A stretch of 64,000 bases of DNA from Alphaproteobacteria bacterium (GTDB lineage Bacteria > Pseudomonadota > Alphaproteobacteria > GCA-2731375). Under the pieces are notes generated by a model. That model was not told the origin of the DNA, ran no database searches, and saw only the letters and a program-made list of their open reading frames with translations. Shown here one piece after another: positions 45,550 through 55,017 of this stretch (the stretch's first letter is position 1; every line of letters starts with the position of its first letter). The translations under genes and the position numbers were made by a program. The stretch covers positions 62,001 through 126,000 of the forward strand of contig JAJFGG010000152.1 in NCBI GenBank assembly GCA_021776235.1, read 5' to 3'.

Positions 45550-46413
45550 CTATTCGGCGCCGTTCAGGCGCCAATCGTAGGTGGCGCGGTCCAGGCGGCC
45601 GTGATTGGCGAGCTTTTTAGCCAGGGCGGGCGCGGCATATCGTTGCAGATGGGATAGCACGCCCGCCTCACTGTCGCCGAAATCCTCAATGAACCAGTCA
45701 TAGATGCTTGAGACGACCAGCGCCCCGTCCGCAAAGCGCACGCCTCTGGGGTGGTTGACGAAGGCCCGCGCGGCGGCCTCCAGACGGGCCTCCATATCCT
45801 TTGCCCCATAGGCCCTGGCGCCCAGATTGGGGCAACCTAAGGAGGCGCAATTCAGGGCGTAATGGATCCGCGGGTCACGCCACAGAGGCCGCAGAATACG
45901 ATGCTCCATGTCATTCAGGCTGACGTCTTCACCCTCGATCCGCAGCAATTTCTTGTCCCAGGGTCCATCGCTGAAAAATCCGGGCGAGATATCGATATCC
46001 CGGATCGAGGCGACGGGGCCGTTGTCCAGCACCACCTTGACCGTCAGGGCATTGTAAAGATTGATCCAATAGGCCCGTTGCTGGGCCCGGTTGTAGGCGC
46101 TGATGGGCAGGGCCGCCAGTCTTGCGACCAATTGATCCAATTCGGCGCGGTCGGCGGCGCTGACCGCGCCGTAGCGGAACAGGTTTATGCCGCCGGGTGA
46201 AGGCTTCAGATAGCGCCGCAACAGAGCGTCCCAGGCCGAGAAATCGATTTCGGCGGCATTATGTTCGTCCGCCTGGTTCCAGCGCGGCCAGGGGTCGGCG
46301 CCGGGCGCGGCCAATGCCTCGAATGAACGAAAACCCGATGCCGGCGCCAGCGAGGGGGCTGTTGCGACGGCCGCCAGCAGAATCAGGCCGAATAAGTACG
46401 CCGGCAAATTCAT
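45550..46413 (-). CDS. DUF547-domain exported protein
   Basis: From ATG 46413 (MNLPAYLFGLILLAAVATAPSLAPASG), with a clear signal peptide, it is 287 aa. ISAYNRAQQRAYWINLYNALTVKVVLDN, the VSLNDMEHRILRP stretch and IHYALNCASLGCPNL (with the conserved Cys) are the DUF547 signature. The domain has a cysteine-peptidase-like fold of unknown role. The start overlaps the stop of the EamA gene (ATGA at 46410-46413), so both are one transcript. An open extension to 46608 lies in the transporter gene and is rejected. Confidence 0.9.
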   Translation of the reverse strand: MNLPAYLFGLILLAAVATAPSLAPASGFRSFEALAAPGADPWPRWNQADEHNAAEIDFSAWDALLRRYLKPSPGGINLFRYGAVSAADRAELDQLVARLAALPISAYNRAQQRAYWINLYNALTVKVVLDNGPVASIRDIDISPGFFSDGPWDKKLLRIEGEDVSLNDMEHRILRPLWRDPRIHYALNCASLGCPNLGARAYGAKDMEARLEAAARAFVNHPRGVRFADGALVVSSIYDWFIEDFGDSEAGVLSHLQRYAAPALAKKLANHGRLDRATYDWRLNGAE

Positions 46414-47321
46414 GCTCCAACCTCGCTGCTTGCCCGTTTCTTGGCGCGGGCCTCGCGGTGGGCGATGTAGGTGGCCGAGGTCACGATAATACCGCCCCCC
46501 ACCCAGGTCCAGATATCCGGTTCTTCGGCAAAGGCGTAGAAACCCAGAATTGTGGCCCAGACCAGTTGCAGGAACGATATCGGTTGCAGGGCCGTGACTT
46601 CGGCGCAACGGAAGGCCTGGGTCATGGTCATATGGCCCACGGTGGCCAGACCCGCGACGGCGAACAGCCAGATCATCTCCTCACCGGTCGGCGTGCGCCA
46701 GAAATACATGGCCGGCGGGAAAAGGGTCAGGGTTACAAAGACCCCCATGACCGCGACGATGGTGCCGTTATGTTCGGTCTCGGTCAATTTCTTGCCGATC
46801 AGCAAAGAGGCGGCAAAGAACGGCGCGGCGACCAGCTGTGCGATCGCGCCCAGTTCGATCACTTGCAGCCCGGGTCGCAGAATGACAATGGCGCCGGCGA
46901 AGGCAATCAGCACGGCGCTGATGCGGCGCAGATACAGTCTTTCGCCCAGAAACAGGGCGGCGCCCAAAGTCGCGAAAATGGGTGCAGTGAAACCAAGCGC
47001 GGTCACCTCGGCCACCGGAATATGGGCCATGGCGTAAAACCACAGCATGACGCCAAAGGCATGCATCAGACCACGGGCCGCGTGCAGGCCGTAGCGCCGG
47101 GGCCGGTTGCGATAGCTGCGAATTTCCCGCCACAGAATGGGCGTCAGAAATATCAGGGCAATGGCATAACGCAGAAAGGCCAGCTGTATGGGGTGCATAT
47201 TGCTGCCCAAATGGCGAACCACCCCGGTGACGCCGACAAAGATCAACCCGGTCAGGAACATCCAGGCGATACCCTTGGCGTTGCCGCTGCTGGCGGCGAA
47301 GATCACGCTCAATCTGGACAT
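46410..47321 (-). CDS. EamA-family (drug/metabolite) transporter
   Basis: The 303-aa protein has ten hydrophobic helices in two EamA repeats: GIAWMFLTGLIFVGVTGVVRHLG... and ...GLATVGHMTMTQAFRCAEVTALQPISFLQLVWATILGFYAFAEEPDIWTWVGGGIIVTSATYIA. The segment AEVTALGFTAPIFATLGAALFLGERLYLRRISAVLIAFAGAIVILRPG is the hallmark helix 4-5 region with GE. Such carriers move amino acids, nucleotide metabolites or similar solutes in the inner membrane. The direction and substrate are unknown. Confidence 0.92.
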   Translation of the reverse strand: MSRLSVIFAASSGNAKGIAWMFLTGLIFVGVTGVVRHLGSNMHPIQLAFLRYAIALIFLTPILWREIRSYRNRPRRYGLHAARGLMHAFGVMLWFYAMAHIPVAEVTALGFTAPIFATLGAALFLGERLYLRRISAVLIAFAGAIVILRPGLQVIELGAIAQLVAAPFFAASLLIGKKLTETEHNGTIVAVMGVFVTLTLFPPAMYFWRTPTGEEMIWLFAVAGLATVGHMTMTQAFRCAEVTALQPISFLQLVWATILGFYAFAEEPDIWTWVGGGIIVTSATYIAHREARAKKRASSEVGA

Positions 47322-47565
47322 CTAGCCTTGGTTTCCTATCTGGTCCGGGGCCGTTCTACCGCCGAACGGGCCATTATTGCCGGATAAAGGCGGCAACTTG
47401 GCCATGCACCTTTGACACCGATCCAATTGAACAAGCAACGGTATTTCTTCTAGGCTGTAACGGTGAGCTGTTTGCGGTCGACCGGGATGGGGACCACATC
47501 CGGTTTACCGCGTCACGATGTTACGAATTTGCATGAATGCAGAAACTCATGGATAGGAGAGGCTA

Positions 47566-47967
47566 ATGGCTGAAAGTGAAAATTATACCAAGGGCCGGGA
47601 AATCCGCCGCCAGTTGATGGGCGATGCCATGGTCCAGGATATGGCGACGACCACCTACAATAACCCGACCATGGAAAAGTTCGGCCAGTATACCTCGGAA
47701 GCGATCTTCGGCATGCTCTGGTCCCGGCCAGGGCTGGATCTCAAAACCCGGACCCTGATTTGCGTCATCTCGGACACCTCGACCGCCCGCTGGCCGGAAC
47801 TGGAAATTCACCTGCGAATGGCCTTGCGCCAGGGTTGGACCGAGGACGAACTGGGCGAGGTTCTGCTGCATCTGGCCGGCTATATCGGCGTGCCCTCGGT
47901 GCGCGAGGCCATGATCATCGCCGACAAGGTCTTCACCGAAACGGCTGCCGAGGGCGCGGGCGACTGA
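47566..47967 (+). CDS. Carboxymuconolactone decarboxylase family protein
   Basis: This 133-aa protein has GREIRRQLMGDAMVQDM at the start and LDLKTRTLICVISDTSTARWPELEIHLRMALRQGWTEDELGEVLLHLAGYIGVPSVREAMIIADKVF in the rest, which is the compact PcaC-like CMD fold. The His of the core (EIHLRMALRQG) is kept, and the CxxC redox motif is absent, as in decarboxylases. The length is near that of PcaC (about 130). No beta-ketoadipate genes are close, so the substrate is open. GGAGAGG precedes the start. The neighbour on the other strand is an enoyl-CoA hydratase. Confidence 0.88.
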   Translation: MAESENYTKGREIRRQLMGDAMVQDMATTTYNNPTMEKFGQYTSEAIFGMLWSRPGLDLKTRTLICVISDTSTARWPELEIHLRMALRQGWTEDELGEVLLHLAGYIGVPSVREAMIIADKVFTETAAEGAGD

Positions 47968-48005
47968 CCGCAACGCGGCGTTTTACATTATCAAGGGCGG
48001 CCGGT

Positions 48006-48776
48006 TTATGCTTTCTCGCCGCCCCGGGTCGCCAGGAAGGCTTCGATGACCGCCTGGGCCTGGCCCGTGGCATAGGCTTCCTGTTGCCCCAGGACGCCCG
48101 CGCGGAAGGCCTCGTCGAAGCCGGCCAGGGCGATCTCGCGAAAGCGCGCCTTGGTGCGGGCCCAGGCGACGGTCGGTTTGTCCGCCAGGGTCGTGGCCAG
48201 TTCGCAGGCCTTGGCAATGACCTGATCCTGTTCGACCATGAAGTTGATCAGGCCCAGGTCATGGGCTTCTTCCGCCGCCATCAGGCGCCCGGTCATGGAT
48301 AGTTCCTGGTTCCTGGACCAGCCCAAATGCAGGGACATCCAGTAGGAACCCATGATGGACGGGATAGCGGCATTGATTTCCGGCTGTCCCATGCGGGCGC
48401 CGTCGTGGCTGACGCGCAGATCAGAGACCAGGGCAATCTGAAAGCCGCCGCCTGCCGCGATGCCGTTGATGGCGGCGATGACCGGTTTGTCCGTCAGCAG
48501 AATCTGACGATAGACATTGCAGACCGTACCGAACCAGGTTTCGATATCGGCAACCTGCATTCCCCGGGCTTCCTGCAGGTCCACGCCGGCGCAAAAGGCG
48601 CGCTGACCCGCGCCGGTCAGGACAATGCCCCGCACGGTGTCATCGCCGTCCAGATCGATCAAGGCGGCGGCGATACCTCGCGCCAGGGCCAACGACAATG
48701 CGTTGAGATTATCGGGCCGGTTAAAGCGCAATATGGCGATATCGCCCGCCCGTTTCACCTCTATGACATCAGGCAT
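48006..48776 (-). CDS. Enoyl-CoA hydratase/isomerase family protein
   Basis: This 256-aa crotonase-family protein starts MPDVIEVKRAGDIAILRFNRPDNLNALSLALARG. FCAGVDLQEARG and NGIAAGGGFQIALVSDLRVSHDGARMGQPEINAAIPSIMG form the acyl-CoA oxyanion hole and the catalytic-residue region (Gln-Pro-Glu at the first Glu position; Ile/Pro-Ser in place of the second). The catalytic details suggest hydratase or isomerase activity on an unidentified enoyl-CoA. It lies 33 bp downstream of phaC on the same strand, so it might supply (R)- or (S)-hydroxyacyl-CoA, but R-specific PhaJ has a different fold. Confidence 0.9.
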   Translation of the reverse strand: MPDVIEVKRAGDIAILRFNRPDNLNALSLALARGIAAALIDLDGDDTVRGIVLTGAGQRAFCAGVDLQEARGMQVADIETWFGTVCNVYRQILLTDKPVIAAINGIAAGGGFQIALVSDLRVSHDGARMGQPEINAAIPSIMGSYWMSLHLGWSRNQELSMTGRLMAAEEAHDLGLINFMVEQDQVIAKACELATTLADKPTVAWARTKARFREIALAGFDEAFRAGVLGQQEAYATGQAQAVIEAFLATRGGEKA

Positions 48777-48809
48777 TCCCGCTCCTGAATCCTCTTCTCG
48801 TGGGCAGTT

Positions 48810-50627
48810 TCATTCCTGCTCATCCGAGCGGACCTTGACGTAGCTGCCCGGTGCATCCTCCAGGATCGGGGCCGCCTCGCTGCCCGGCAAGCGTGCCTTG
48901 ACCTTTGCGCCGGATTGCCTGGCGATCCATTCGCCCCATTGCGGCCACCACGAGCCTTCGTGCTGCGTCGCGCCCGCGAACCATTCATCGGGGCTGGCGG
49001 GATTCTCCGGATTGCTCCAATAGCCGTATTTTTTTGCCGCCGGCGGATTGACGATGCCGGCGATATGGCCCGACCCGGCCAGGGTAAATGTGGTCTCGCC
49101 GCGATAAAGCTGGGTGGCCGCGTAGGTGCCCTTCCAGGGCGCAATGTGGTCTTCCTTGGTGGAAATGATGTGCACGGGGATCGTCACGGCCGTCAGGTCG
49201 ATGGGTGTGCCACCCAGTTCGATCCCGCCCGGCTGGGACAGCAAATTATCCTGGTACATATTGCGCAGATAGAAACTGTGCATCTTTGCCGGCATCCGGG
49301 TCGAATCCGAATTCCAGTACAGCAGATCAAAGGGGAAGGGGTCCTTGCCCATCAGATAATTGTTGATGACGAAGGACCAGATCAGATCGTTGGCGCGCAG
49401 CATATTGAAGGTGGAGGCCATGGCCGCGCCTTCCAGAATGCCGCCCTGATCCGCCATCTTCTGTTCCAGCTGGGACAATTGCTCGTCATCAATGAATATG
49501 GACAACTCGCCAGGTTCGGCGAAATCCACCAGGGCGGTAAAAAAGGTCGCGGATTTGATGCGCTGATCGTTCTTGGCCGCCATGTGGGCCAGGGTCGCGC
49601 CGGTTAGGGTGCCGCCCAGGCAATAGCCGATAATGTTGACTTCGTCCTCGCCGCAGGCGGCCTTGACACCGTCCAGGGCCGCAAAAATGCCTTCGAACAT
49701 GTAATCTTCAAAGGTTTTTTCCGCCAGCCGCTGGTCAGGATTGACCCATGAAATCACGAATACTGTCAGGCCCTGGGCGACGGCCCATTTAATGAAGGAA
49801 TTTTCCGGTTTCAGATCCAGGATGTAGAATTTGTTGATCCAGGGCGGCACGATCAGCAGGGGACGCTTGTGTACCTGGGCCGTACTGGGTTGGTACTGGA
49901 TCAATTGGATCAGGTCACTTTGCCAGACGACCTTGCCCTCGCTGACGGCAATATTCTCCCCCACCGAAAAGGCATCCGGGTCGGTCATCTTGATGGCCAG
50001 TTTGCCTTTTCCCCGCTCCAGGTCGTCCAGCATGTTCTGCATGCCGCGCACCAGGTTTTCGCCCTTGGTCTCGACGGTTTCGCGCAGCACTTCCGGATTG
50101 GTCGCGACGAAGTTCGAAGGCGCCATGGCGTCGGTGAACTGGCGGGTATAAAAATCGACTTTTTGTGCCGTGGCCTCGTCCAGGCCTTCCACGTCGTGCA
50201 CCGTGTTTTGCACCCAGCGCGAGGTCAGCAGATAGGACTGTTTGATAAAATCGAAGATCTGGTTGTTTTCCCATTCTTCGCCACGGAAACGTTTGTCGCC
50301 CTTTTCCGGCTTGACCAGCGGTTCCGCCCCTTCGCCCAGCATGCCCTTGGCGGCGTTTTGCCACAGGTTCATATAGTCCTGCCACAAGGCCATCTGTGCC
50401 TCCACCAACTTGGTGGGGTCGGACATCATTTTGCTTGTCAATTCCATGAACGCGGATCCAATATTCATCGGATCGGTATCCACCTGCCCGCCATCCTTGG
50501 CCTGCCGTTGCAGGAAATCGTTAACCATAGTCTGGCACTGTTCGGCAACCTTGATCATGTTTTCGGAGAATTCGGCCGCTTGCGGATTGGCCGATCCGGT
50601 CGCGCCGGTTTCAGTATCTTGGGGCAT
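48810..50627 (-). CDS. phaC: Class I poly(3-hydroxyalkanoate) synthase
   Basis: The 605-aa protein has the lipase-like box GYCLGG with the nucleophile Cys336, and the regions VPPWINKFYILDLKPENSFIKWAVAQGLTVFVISWVNPD and DHIAPWKGTYAATQLY with Asp and His near the end, which complete the Cys-Asp-His triad. Length and pattern fit class I PhaC, which polymerises 3-hydroxybutyryl-CoA at the granule surface. No phaA or phaB neighbours are seen. The enoyl-CoA hydratase gene follows closely downstream. Confidence 0.95.
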   Translation of the reverse strand: MPQDTETGATGSANPQAAEFSENMIKVAEQCQTMVNDFLQRQAKDGGQVDTDPMNIGSAFMELTSKMMSDPTKLVEAQMALWQDYMNLWQNAAKGMLGEGAEPLVKPEKGDKRFRGEEWENNQIFDFIKQSYLLTSRWVQNTVHDVEGLDEATAQKVDFYTRQFTDAMAPSNFVATNPEVLRETVETKGENLVRGMQNMLDDLERGKGKLAIKMTDPDAFSVGENIAVSEGKVVWQSDLIQLIQYQPSTAQVHKRPLLIVPPWINKFYILDLKPENSFIKWAVAQGLTVFVISWVNPDQRLAEKTFEDYMFEGIFAALDGVKAACGEDEVNIIGYCLGGTLTGATLAHMAAKNDQRIKSATFFTALVDFAEPGELSIFIDDEQLSQLEQKMADQGGILEGAAMASTFNMLRANDLIWSFVINNYLMGKDPFPFDLLYWNSDSTRMPAKMHSFYLRNMYQDNLLSQPGGIELGGTPIDLTAVTIPVHIISTKEDHIAPWKGTYAATQLYRGETTFTLAGSGHIAGIVNPPAAKKYGYWSNPENPASPDEWFAGATQHEGSWWPQWGEWIARQSGAKVKARLPGSEAAPILEDAPGSYVKVRSDEQE

Positions 50628-50840
50628 GGCGGGTCTCGATCCTTGAAAGACGGGTCTTCTGATAACGGCTACCCGGTTTGACGAACACTGACTTGGTCAT
50701 ACTATGCCGAAGTGATTCGTTGAAGATAGCGACGGTTGTTGGCAAACTACCTGAAGTCTATAACAATGGCCAATATAGTTCCAATTGGGCCCTGCCGCGG
50801 TCCGGATTTGAGCTATCCCAGTCGGAGGAGCATGCGCGGG

Positions 50841-52337
50841 ATGAACGGACAAATAGCACAAGGTCACGTCGCCCGGACGGAGCGCGGGTCTGTCGGGCGA
50901 AAGTCCGGGCAGCTGACCGCCCTGGTAATGATACTTGCCCTGGCCGGCTGCGCCGATACCCCGGACTGGGCTGATCCGGGCGACTGGTTCAACGACGATG
51001 TGGAACAATTGCCGCCGGCGCCGCAATCGTCGGCCAAGACGCCGGGCGCCGACAAGCCCTACCCCAAGCTGAGCGAGACGCAGGCACCGGCAAATACCGG
51101 TAGCTCTGCCGCGGCGCTGCAGGAACTGACAAACAGTCTGGTCGCCGACCGGGACAACGCCAGATACACCAAGCAGGATGTGCGCGCCGTGGATCAGCGC
51201 GTGGCAGCCTTGCCACCACCGCCGCCAACCCTCAAGCCCATCCCGGAAGCCAAGGCCCAATCGGCCGCGCCAAAACGGATTGAGGACGTCAGCCCGCAAC
51301 GGATGGCGGCCATACCGGCGACCCAGGGCACGGCGCCCCGGTCGGAATTGCCATCCTTGCCCGCCGCGCCGACACCTATGGCCGCAAGCCCGGACAGAAA
51401 TAGTGGTACGACAGCCTCTGGCGGCTTCGCTCAAGTGCCCTCCATCGTGCAACGCCGTGGCAGCGCGCCGCCGCCGCCGCCGCCAACTCCCATCGCCGAA
51501 GTGTCGCGGCTGCCGATCCCGCAGATCGTCCAGAAGGGCGACGCTAACGGTCAACAGGCGGTTGGTACGGCCGCATTGCCCCAGCCGCCTGCCGCCGTGG
51601 CGCCGGCCCCGGCTGTGACCCGCCCCGAGGCGCCCAGGCTTATGCCGTCCACCGCCCAAGGCGTTCCGCAACTTGCGGCCCAGGGTGGCGCGGCGATGGC
51701 GCCGTCGGTACAGGTCAATCTGCAGGTTGGTCAGGATCAGTCGATCCTGGCGCAGACATTTGCCGCCTCAGTGGCGGCCCAGGGTAGTTCCACCGTACGC
51801 CAGCCGGGCAATGTCTTCTATGCCTCGAACGCCACGCCCATCGGCGGGCAATGGCCGACCGTCGTGCCCGGCGTCGTACAACAGGCCTTTAATGCGTCCC
51901 TAAACAGTGCCGATCAGGGTGTGCCGACGGTACAGGGCTCTGTCATAGCGTCGCCGCAAATGAGCAACGACGCCATGCGGCGTTTGCCAGGTGCGCCGGG
52001 GCTGATCCGCTTTGGCCACGGTTCGACCCGCTTGAGCGGGAAGGAAAAGAAATACCTGAAGCAAATTGCCAAACAGGCCCAAAGCGAAGGCAAGATGGTT
52101 TATGTCGTTGGGCATGCCAGCCAGCGCACGGGTGATATGGACTATGCCAAGCACAAACTGGTAAATTTCAATCTCTCGCTGGATCGGGCCAATGCCGTGG
52201 CGGGCGAACTGCGCCGCAGTGGTGTTGCCTCGGATCGGATCGTGGTGCAGGCAAAGGGCGACGCCGACCCGTTGTATTTCGAATTTATGCCGGATGGCGA
52301 GGCACAGAATCGCCGGGTTGAAGTTTTTATCCGTTAG
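50841..52337 (+). CDS. OmpA-like lipoprotein with Pro/Ala-rich linker
   Basis: From ATG 50841 the protein is 498 aa; ATG 50832 lies too close to GGAGGAG. The signal peptide ends in lipobox LALAGC, so it is anchored in a membrane. A long Pro/Ala/Gln-rich stretch without regular structure follows (about residues 60-330). The last 115 residues (IRFGHGSTRLSGKEKKYLKQIAKQAQ...VVGHASQRTGDMDYAKHKLVNFNLSLDRANAVAGELRRSGVASDRIVVQAKGDADPL) form an OmpA/Pal domain that binds peptidoglycan. The linker is longer than in Pal, so it may span the periplasm. Confidence 0.85.
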   Translation: MNGQIAQGHVARTERGSVGRKSGQLTALVMILALAGCADTPDWADPGDWFNDDVEQLPPAPQSSAKTPGADKPYPKLSETQAPANTGSSAAALQELTNSLVADRDNARYTKQDVRAVDQRVAALPPPPPTLKPIPEAKAQSAAPKRIEDVSPQRMAAIPATQGTAPRSELPSLPAAPTPMAASPDRNSGTTASGGFAQVPSIVQRRGSAPPPPPPTPIAEVSRLPIPQIVQKGDANGQQAVGTAALPQPPAAVAPAPAVTRPEAPRLMPSTAQGVPQLAAQGGAAMAPSVQVNLQVGQDQSILAQTFAASVAAQGSSTVRQPGNVFYASNATPIGGQWPTVVPGVVQQAFNASLNSADQGVPTVQGSVIASPQMSNDAMRRLPGAPGLIRFGHGSTRLSGKEKKYLKQIAKQAQSEGKMVYVVGHASQRTGDMDYAKHKLVNFNLSLDRANAVAGELRRSGVASDRIVVQAKGDADPLYFEFMPDGEAQNRRVEVFIR

Positions 52338-52442
52338 GGCTCGCGCCGGCCAATCGTTTCGGGCATAAAGCTCGCCGTCAGGTTGGCCCCGTGCGGGGCT
52401 GTCCCCACGACTGCTGCAATCGAAACCAGATGCTGACGGCCC

Positions 52443-53663
52443 ATGCCCTTTGATTTTCACCGTATCAAACGATTGCCTCCGTATGTATTTGCCGAAGTAA
52501 ACGCCATGAAGGCTGCCGCCCGGGCCCGGGGCGAGGATATTATCGACTTCGGCATGGGCAATCCCGATACCCCGCCGGCACAGCATATAATCGACAAGCT
52601 GGTGGAGGCGGCGCGGGACCCAAAGACCCATCGCTATTCCACTTCCCGCGGCATTCCGGGCCTGCGCCTGGCCAACGCGAACTATTACAAACGCCGCTTT
52701 GGCGTTGATATCGATCCCGAGACCGAGACCATTGTGACCCTGGGTTCGAAAGAAGGCCTGGCGAACCTGGCCCAGGCCATTACCACGCCGGGCGATGTTA
52801 TCCTGGCGCCAAATCCGAGCTATCCGATCCACCCCTACGGGTTCATTATCGCCGGCGCCGTGATCCGGCATATTCCCGTCGGGCCGGCGCAGGATTTCTT
52901 CGCAAATCTCGATAATGCGGTGCGTCATTGTGTACCGCCGCCCACGGCCATCGTCCTGAACTATCCGGCCAATCCCACGGCAGAGGTGGTCGACCTGGCG
53001 TTTTACGAGCGCGTCATACGCTTCGCGCGGGAGAAGAATTTATTTCTGTTGTCCGATCTGGCCTATGCCGAGATCTATTTCGATGGCAGGCCACCGCCCT
53101 CCATTCTGCAAGTGCCCGGCGCCAGGGACGTGGCCGTGGAATTCACTTCGTTGTCCAAGACCTATTCCATGCCCGGATGGCGCATGGGTTTTGCCAGCGG
53201 CAACCGCCGGCTGATCGCCGCCCTGACCCGGATCAAATCCTACTTGGATTATGGGGCATTTACGCCGATCCAGGTGGCCGCCTGTGCCGCCCTGAACGGC
53301 CCGCAGGATATTATCGAGGATATCCGCGACCTTTATCGCCGCCGCCGGGACGTTCTCATTCAGGGCTTGGGAGCCGCCAATTGGGAGGTGCCTTCGCCGC
53401 AGGCGACCATGTTCGCCTGGGCGCCGCTGCCGGAGGGTTTCACGCATTTGGGCTCGCTGGAATTCTCCAAGCTTTTGTTGGACAAGGCCAAAGTGGCGGT
53501 TTCGCCCGGAATTGGCTTTGGCGAATATGGCGACGGATTTGTGCGCATCGCGTTGGTCGAGAACGAGCATCGTTCGCGGCAGGCTATTCGCAATATCAAA
53601 CGCTTCTTACAGGACTACAAAGACATGGACATCGCGGATATGCGTACTTCGGTGGCGCAATGA
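52443..53663 (+). CDS. alaC: Class I aminotransferase, AlaC-type
   Basis: A 406-aa PLP enzyme with FTSLSKTYSMPGWRMGF, whose Lys239 forms the Schiff base; NYPANPTA and SDLAYAEIYFDG hold the Asn and the Asp-x-x-Tyr cofactor contacts. IIDFGMGNPDTPP is the fold-type I start. Overall it resembles E. coli AlaC, a glutamate-pyruvate aminotransferase, and the diaminopimelate-aminotransferase group. In many alphaproteobacteria this gene is linked to hom, as here: its stop overlaps the hom start (ATGA). Confidence 0.9.
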   Translation: MPFDFHRIKRLPPYVFAEVNAMKAAARARGEDIIDFGMGNPDTPPAQHIIDKLVEAARDPKTHRYSTSRGIPGLRLANANYYKRRFGVDIDPETETIVTLGSKEGLANLAQAITTPGDVILAPNPSYPIHPYGFIIAGAVIRHIPVGPAQDFFANLDNAVRHCVPPPTAIVLNYPANPTAEVVDLAFYERVIRFAREKNLFLLSDLAYAEIYFDGRPPPSILQVPGARDVAVEFTSLSKTYSMPGWRMGFASGNRRLIAALTRIKSYLDYGAFTPIQVAACAALNGPQDIIEDIRDLYRRRRDVLIQGLGAANWEVPSPQATMFAWAPLPEGFTHLGSLEFSKLLLDKAKVAVSPGIGFGEYGDGFVRIALVENEHRSRQAIRNIKRFLQDYKDMDIADMRTSVAQ

Positions 53664-54964
53664 ATGCAGCAATCGGCGCGCCCTTGCGCTTGGGTATAGC
53701 AGGGCTGGGTACGGTGGGCGGCGGTGTCGTCCGGCTGCTGCAACAGCATGGCGATTTACTGGCGGCCCGGTGCGGCCGCCCGCTCCAGGTTACCGCCGTA
53801 TCCGCCCGGGACCGGAACCGGGACCGTGGTCTCGATCTGAGCCCCTTCACCTGGTACGACGATCCCGTGGCATTGGCGGCTGGGGATGACATCGATGTGC
53901 TGGTCGAATTGATCGGCGGCGACGAAGGGCCGGCCAGGTTGGCGGTGGAAGCCGCCATCGCCGCCCGTAAGGATGTCGTGACCGCCAACAAGGCGTTGAT
54001 CGCCCGCCATGGCACGGCCCTGGCCGGCGCGGCGGAAAGCCAGGGCGTGGCCCTGAACTTCGAGGCGGCGGTGGCGGGCGGCATTCCCATCGTCAAAGCC
54101 ATGCGCGAAGGCCTGGCCGGGAACCGCTTTTCCCGCGTCTACGGCATCCTGAACGGCACCTGCAACTATATTCTGTCCGCCATGCGGGATAGCGGACGGG
54201 ACTTCGCGGACGTGTTGGACGAAGCCCAGGCTCTGGGCTATGCCGAAGCCGATCCGGCCTTTGATGTCGATGGCGTGGACGCGGCCCACAAGCTGGCAAT
54301 CCTGACCAGCCTGGCGTTTGGCTGTCCCGTCAATCTGGCCGCGGTGCATATCGAAGGCATCCGTCATGTTTCCGCCATCGATATCGAATTCGCGACTGAA
54401 TTGGGCTATCGCATCAAGCTGCTGGCCATCGCGCGCTTGACCGAACATGGGGTTGAACAACGGGTGCACCCCTGCATGGTGGCAGAGGGCACTTCTATCG
54501 CCCACGTCGACGGCGTCTTCAACGCGGTGGTAGCGGAGGGCGACTTTGTCGACCGGGTGGTCTTTGAAGGCCGCGGCGCGGGCGAGGGGCCGACGGCCTC
54601 GGCGGTGGTTGGTGATCTGCTCGATATCGGCCGCAATATCCGGCTGCCTGCCTTTTCCATTCCGGCCAATGCCTTGTCGCCGTTGCCGGCCGCCCCCATG
54701 GAACAGCACGTGGGGCCCTACTACGTACGCCTGTCGGTGCTGGACCGGCCGGGTGTGATCGCCGATATCGCGGCCATACTGCGGGATCAGCAAATTTCCA
54801 TCGGCAGCATGCTGCAGCGGGGGCGCGACCCGGGAGAGGCGGTGCCGGTGGTGCTGATCACCCATGAAAATCAGGAAGCAGCCATGCTCCGGGCCATGGC
54901 CTTGATTGGTGCTCTGGACTCGGTGGTGGAAGAACCCAAATTCATCCGTATCGAGTCGCTATAG
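53660..54964 (+). CDS. hom: Homoserine dehydrogenase
   Basis: ATG 53660 overlaps the alaC stop; an open frame back to 52928 is inside alaC and not used. LRLGIAGLGTVGGGVVRLL is the NAD(P)-binding motif. DVVTANKALIARHG, EAAVAGGIPIVKAMREGLAG and NGTCNYILSAM contain conserved residues of the reductase core, and ALGYAEADPAFDVDGVDAAHKLAIL includes the catalytic Lys. The C-terminal 80 residues (YYVRLSVLDRPGVIADIAAILRDQQISIGSMLQRG) form an ACT domain for feedback by threonine. Length 434 aa is standard. Confidence 0.96.
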   Translation: MNAAIGAPLRLGIAGLGTVGGGVVRLLQQHGDLLAARCGRPLQVTAVSARDRNRDRGLDLSPFTWYDDPVALAAGDDIDVLVELIGGDEGPARLAVEAAIAARKDVVTANKALIARHGTALAGAAESQGVALNFEAAVAGGIPIVKAMREGLAGNRFSRVYGILNGTCNYILSAMRDSGRDFADVLDEAQALGYAEADPAFDVDGVDAAHKLAILTSLAFGCPVNLAAVHIEGIRHVSAIDIEFATELGYRIKLLAIARLTEHGVEQRVHPCMVAEGTSIAHVDGVFNAVVAEGDFVDRVVFEGRGAGEGPTASAVVGDLLDIGRNIRLPAFSIPANALSPLPAAPMEQHVGPYYVRLSVLDRPGVIADIAAILRDQQISIGSMLQRGRDPGEAVPVVLITHENQEAAMLRAMALIGALDSVVEEPKFIRIESL

Positions 54965-55017
54965 TTTCGCGGCGGATTCGCTACAATAGCTTGTACACAG
55001 AATCATAGGGGCGCGTC

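Noticed and set aside
46197-47387. A 396-codon plus-strand open frame
   Set aside because: Antisense to the EamA transporter and the end of the DUF547 gene; sequence rich in Gln/His/Gly as expected for a shadow.
52928-53659. A long N-terminal extension of hom
   Set aside because: It is out-of-frame reading of alaC; the true start is ATG 53660 overlapping the alaC stop.
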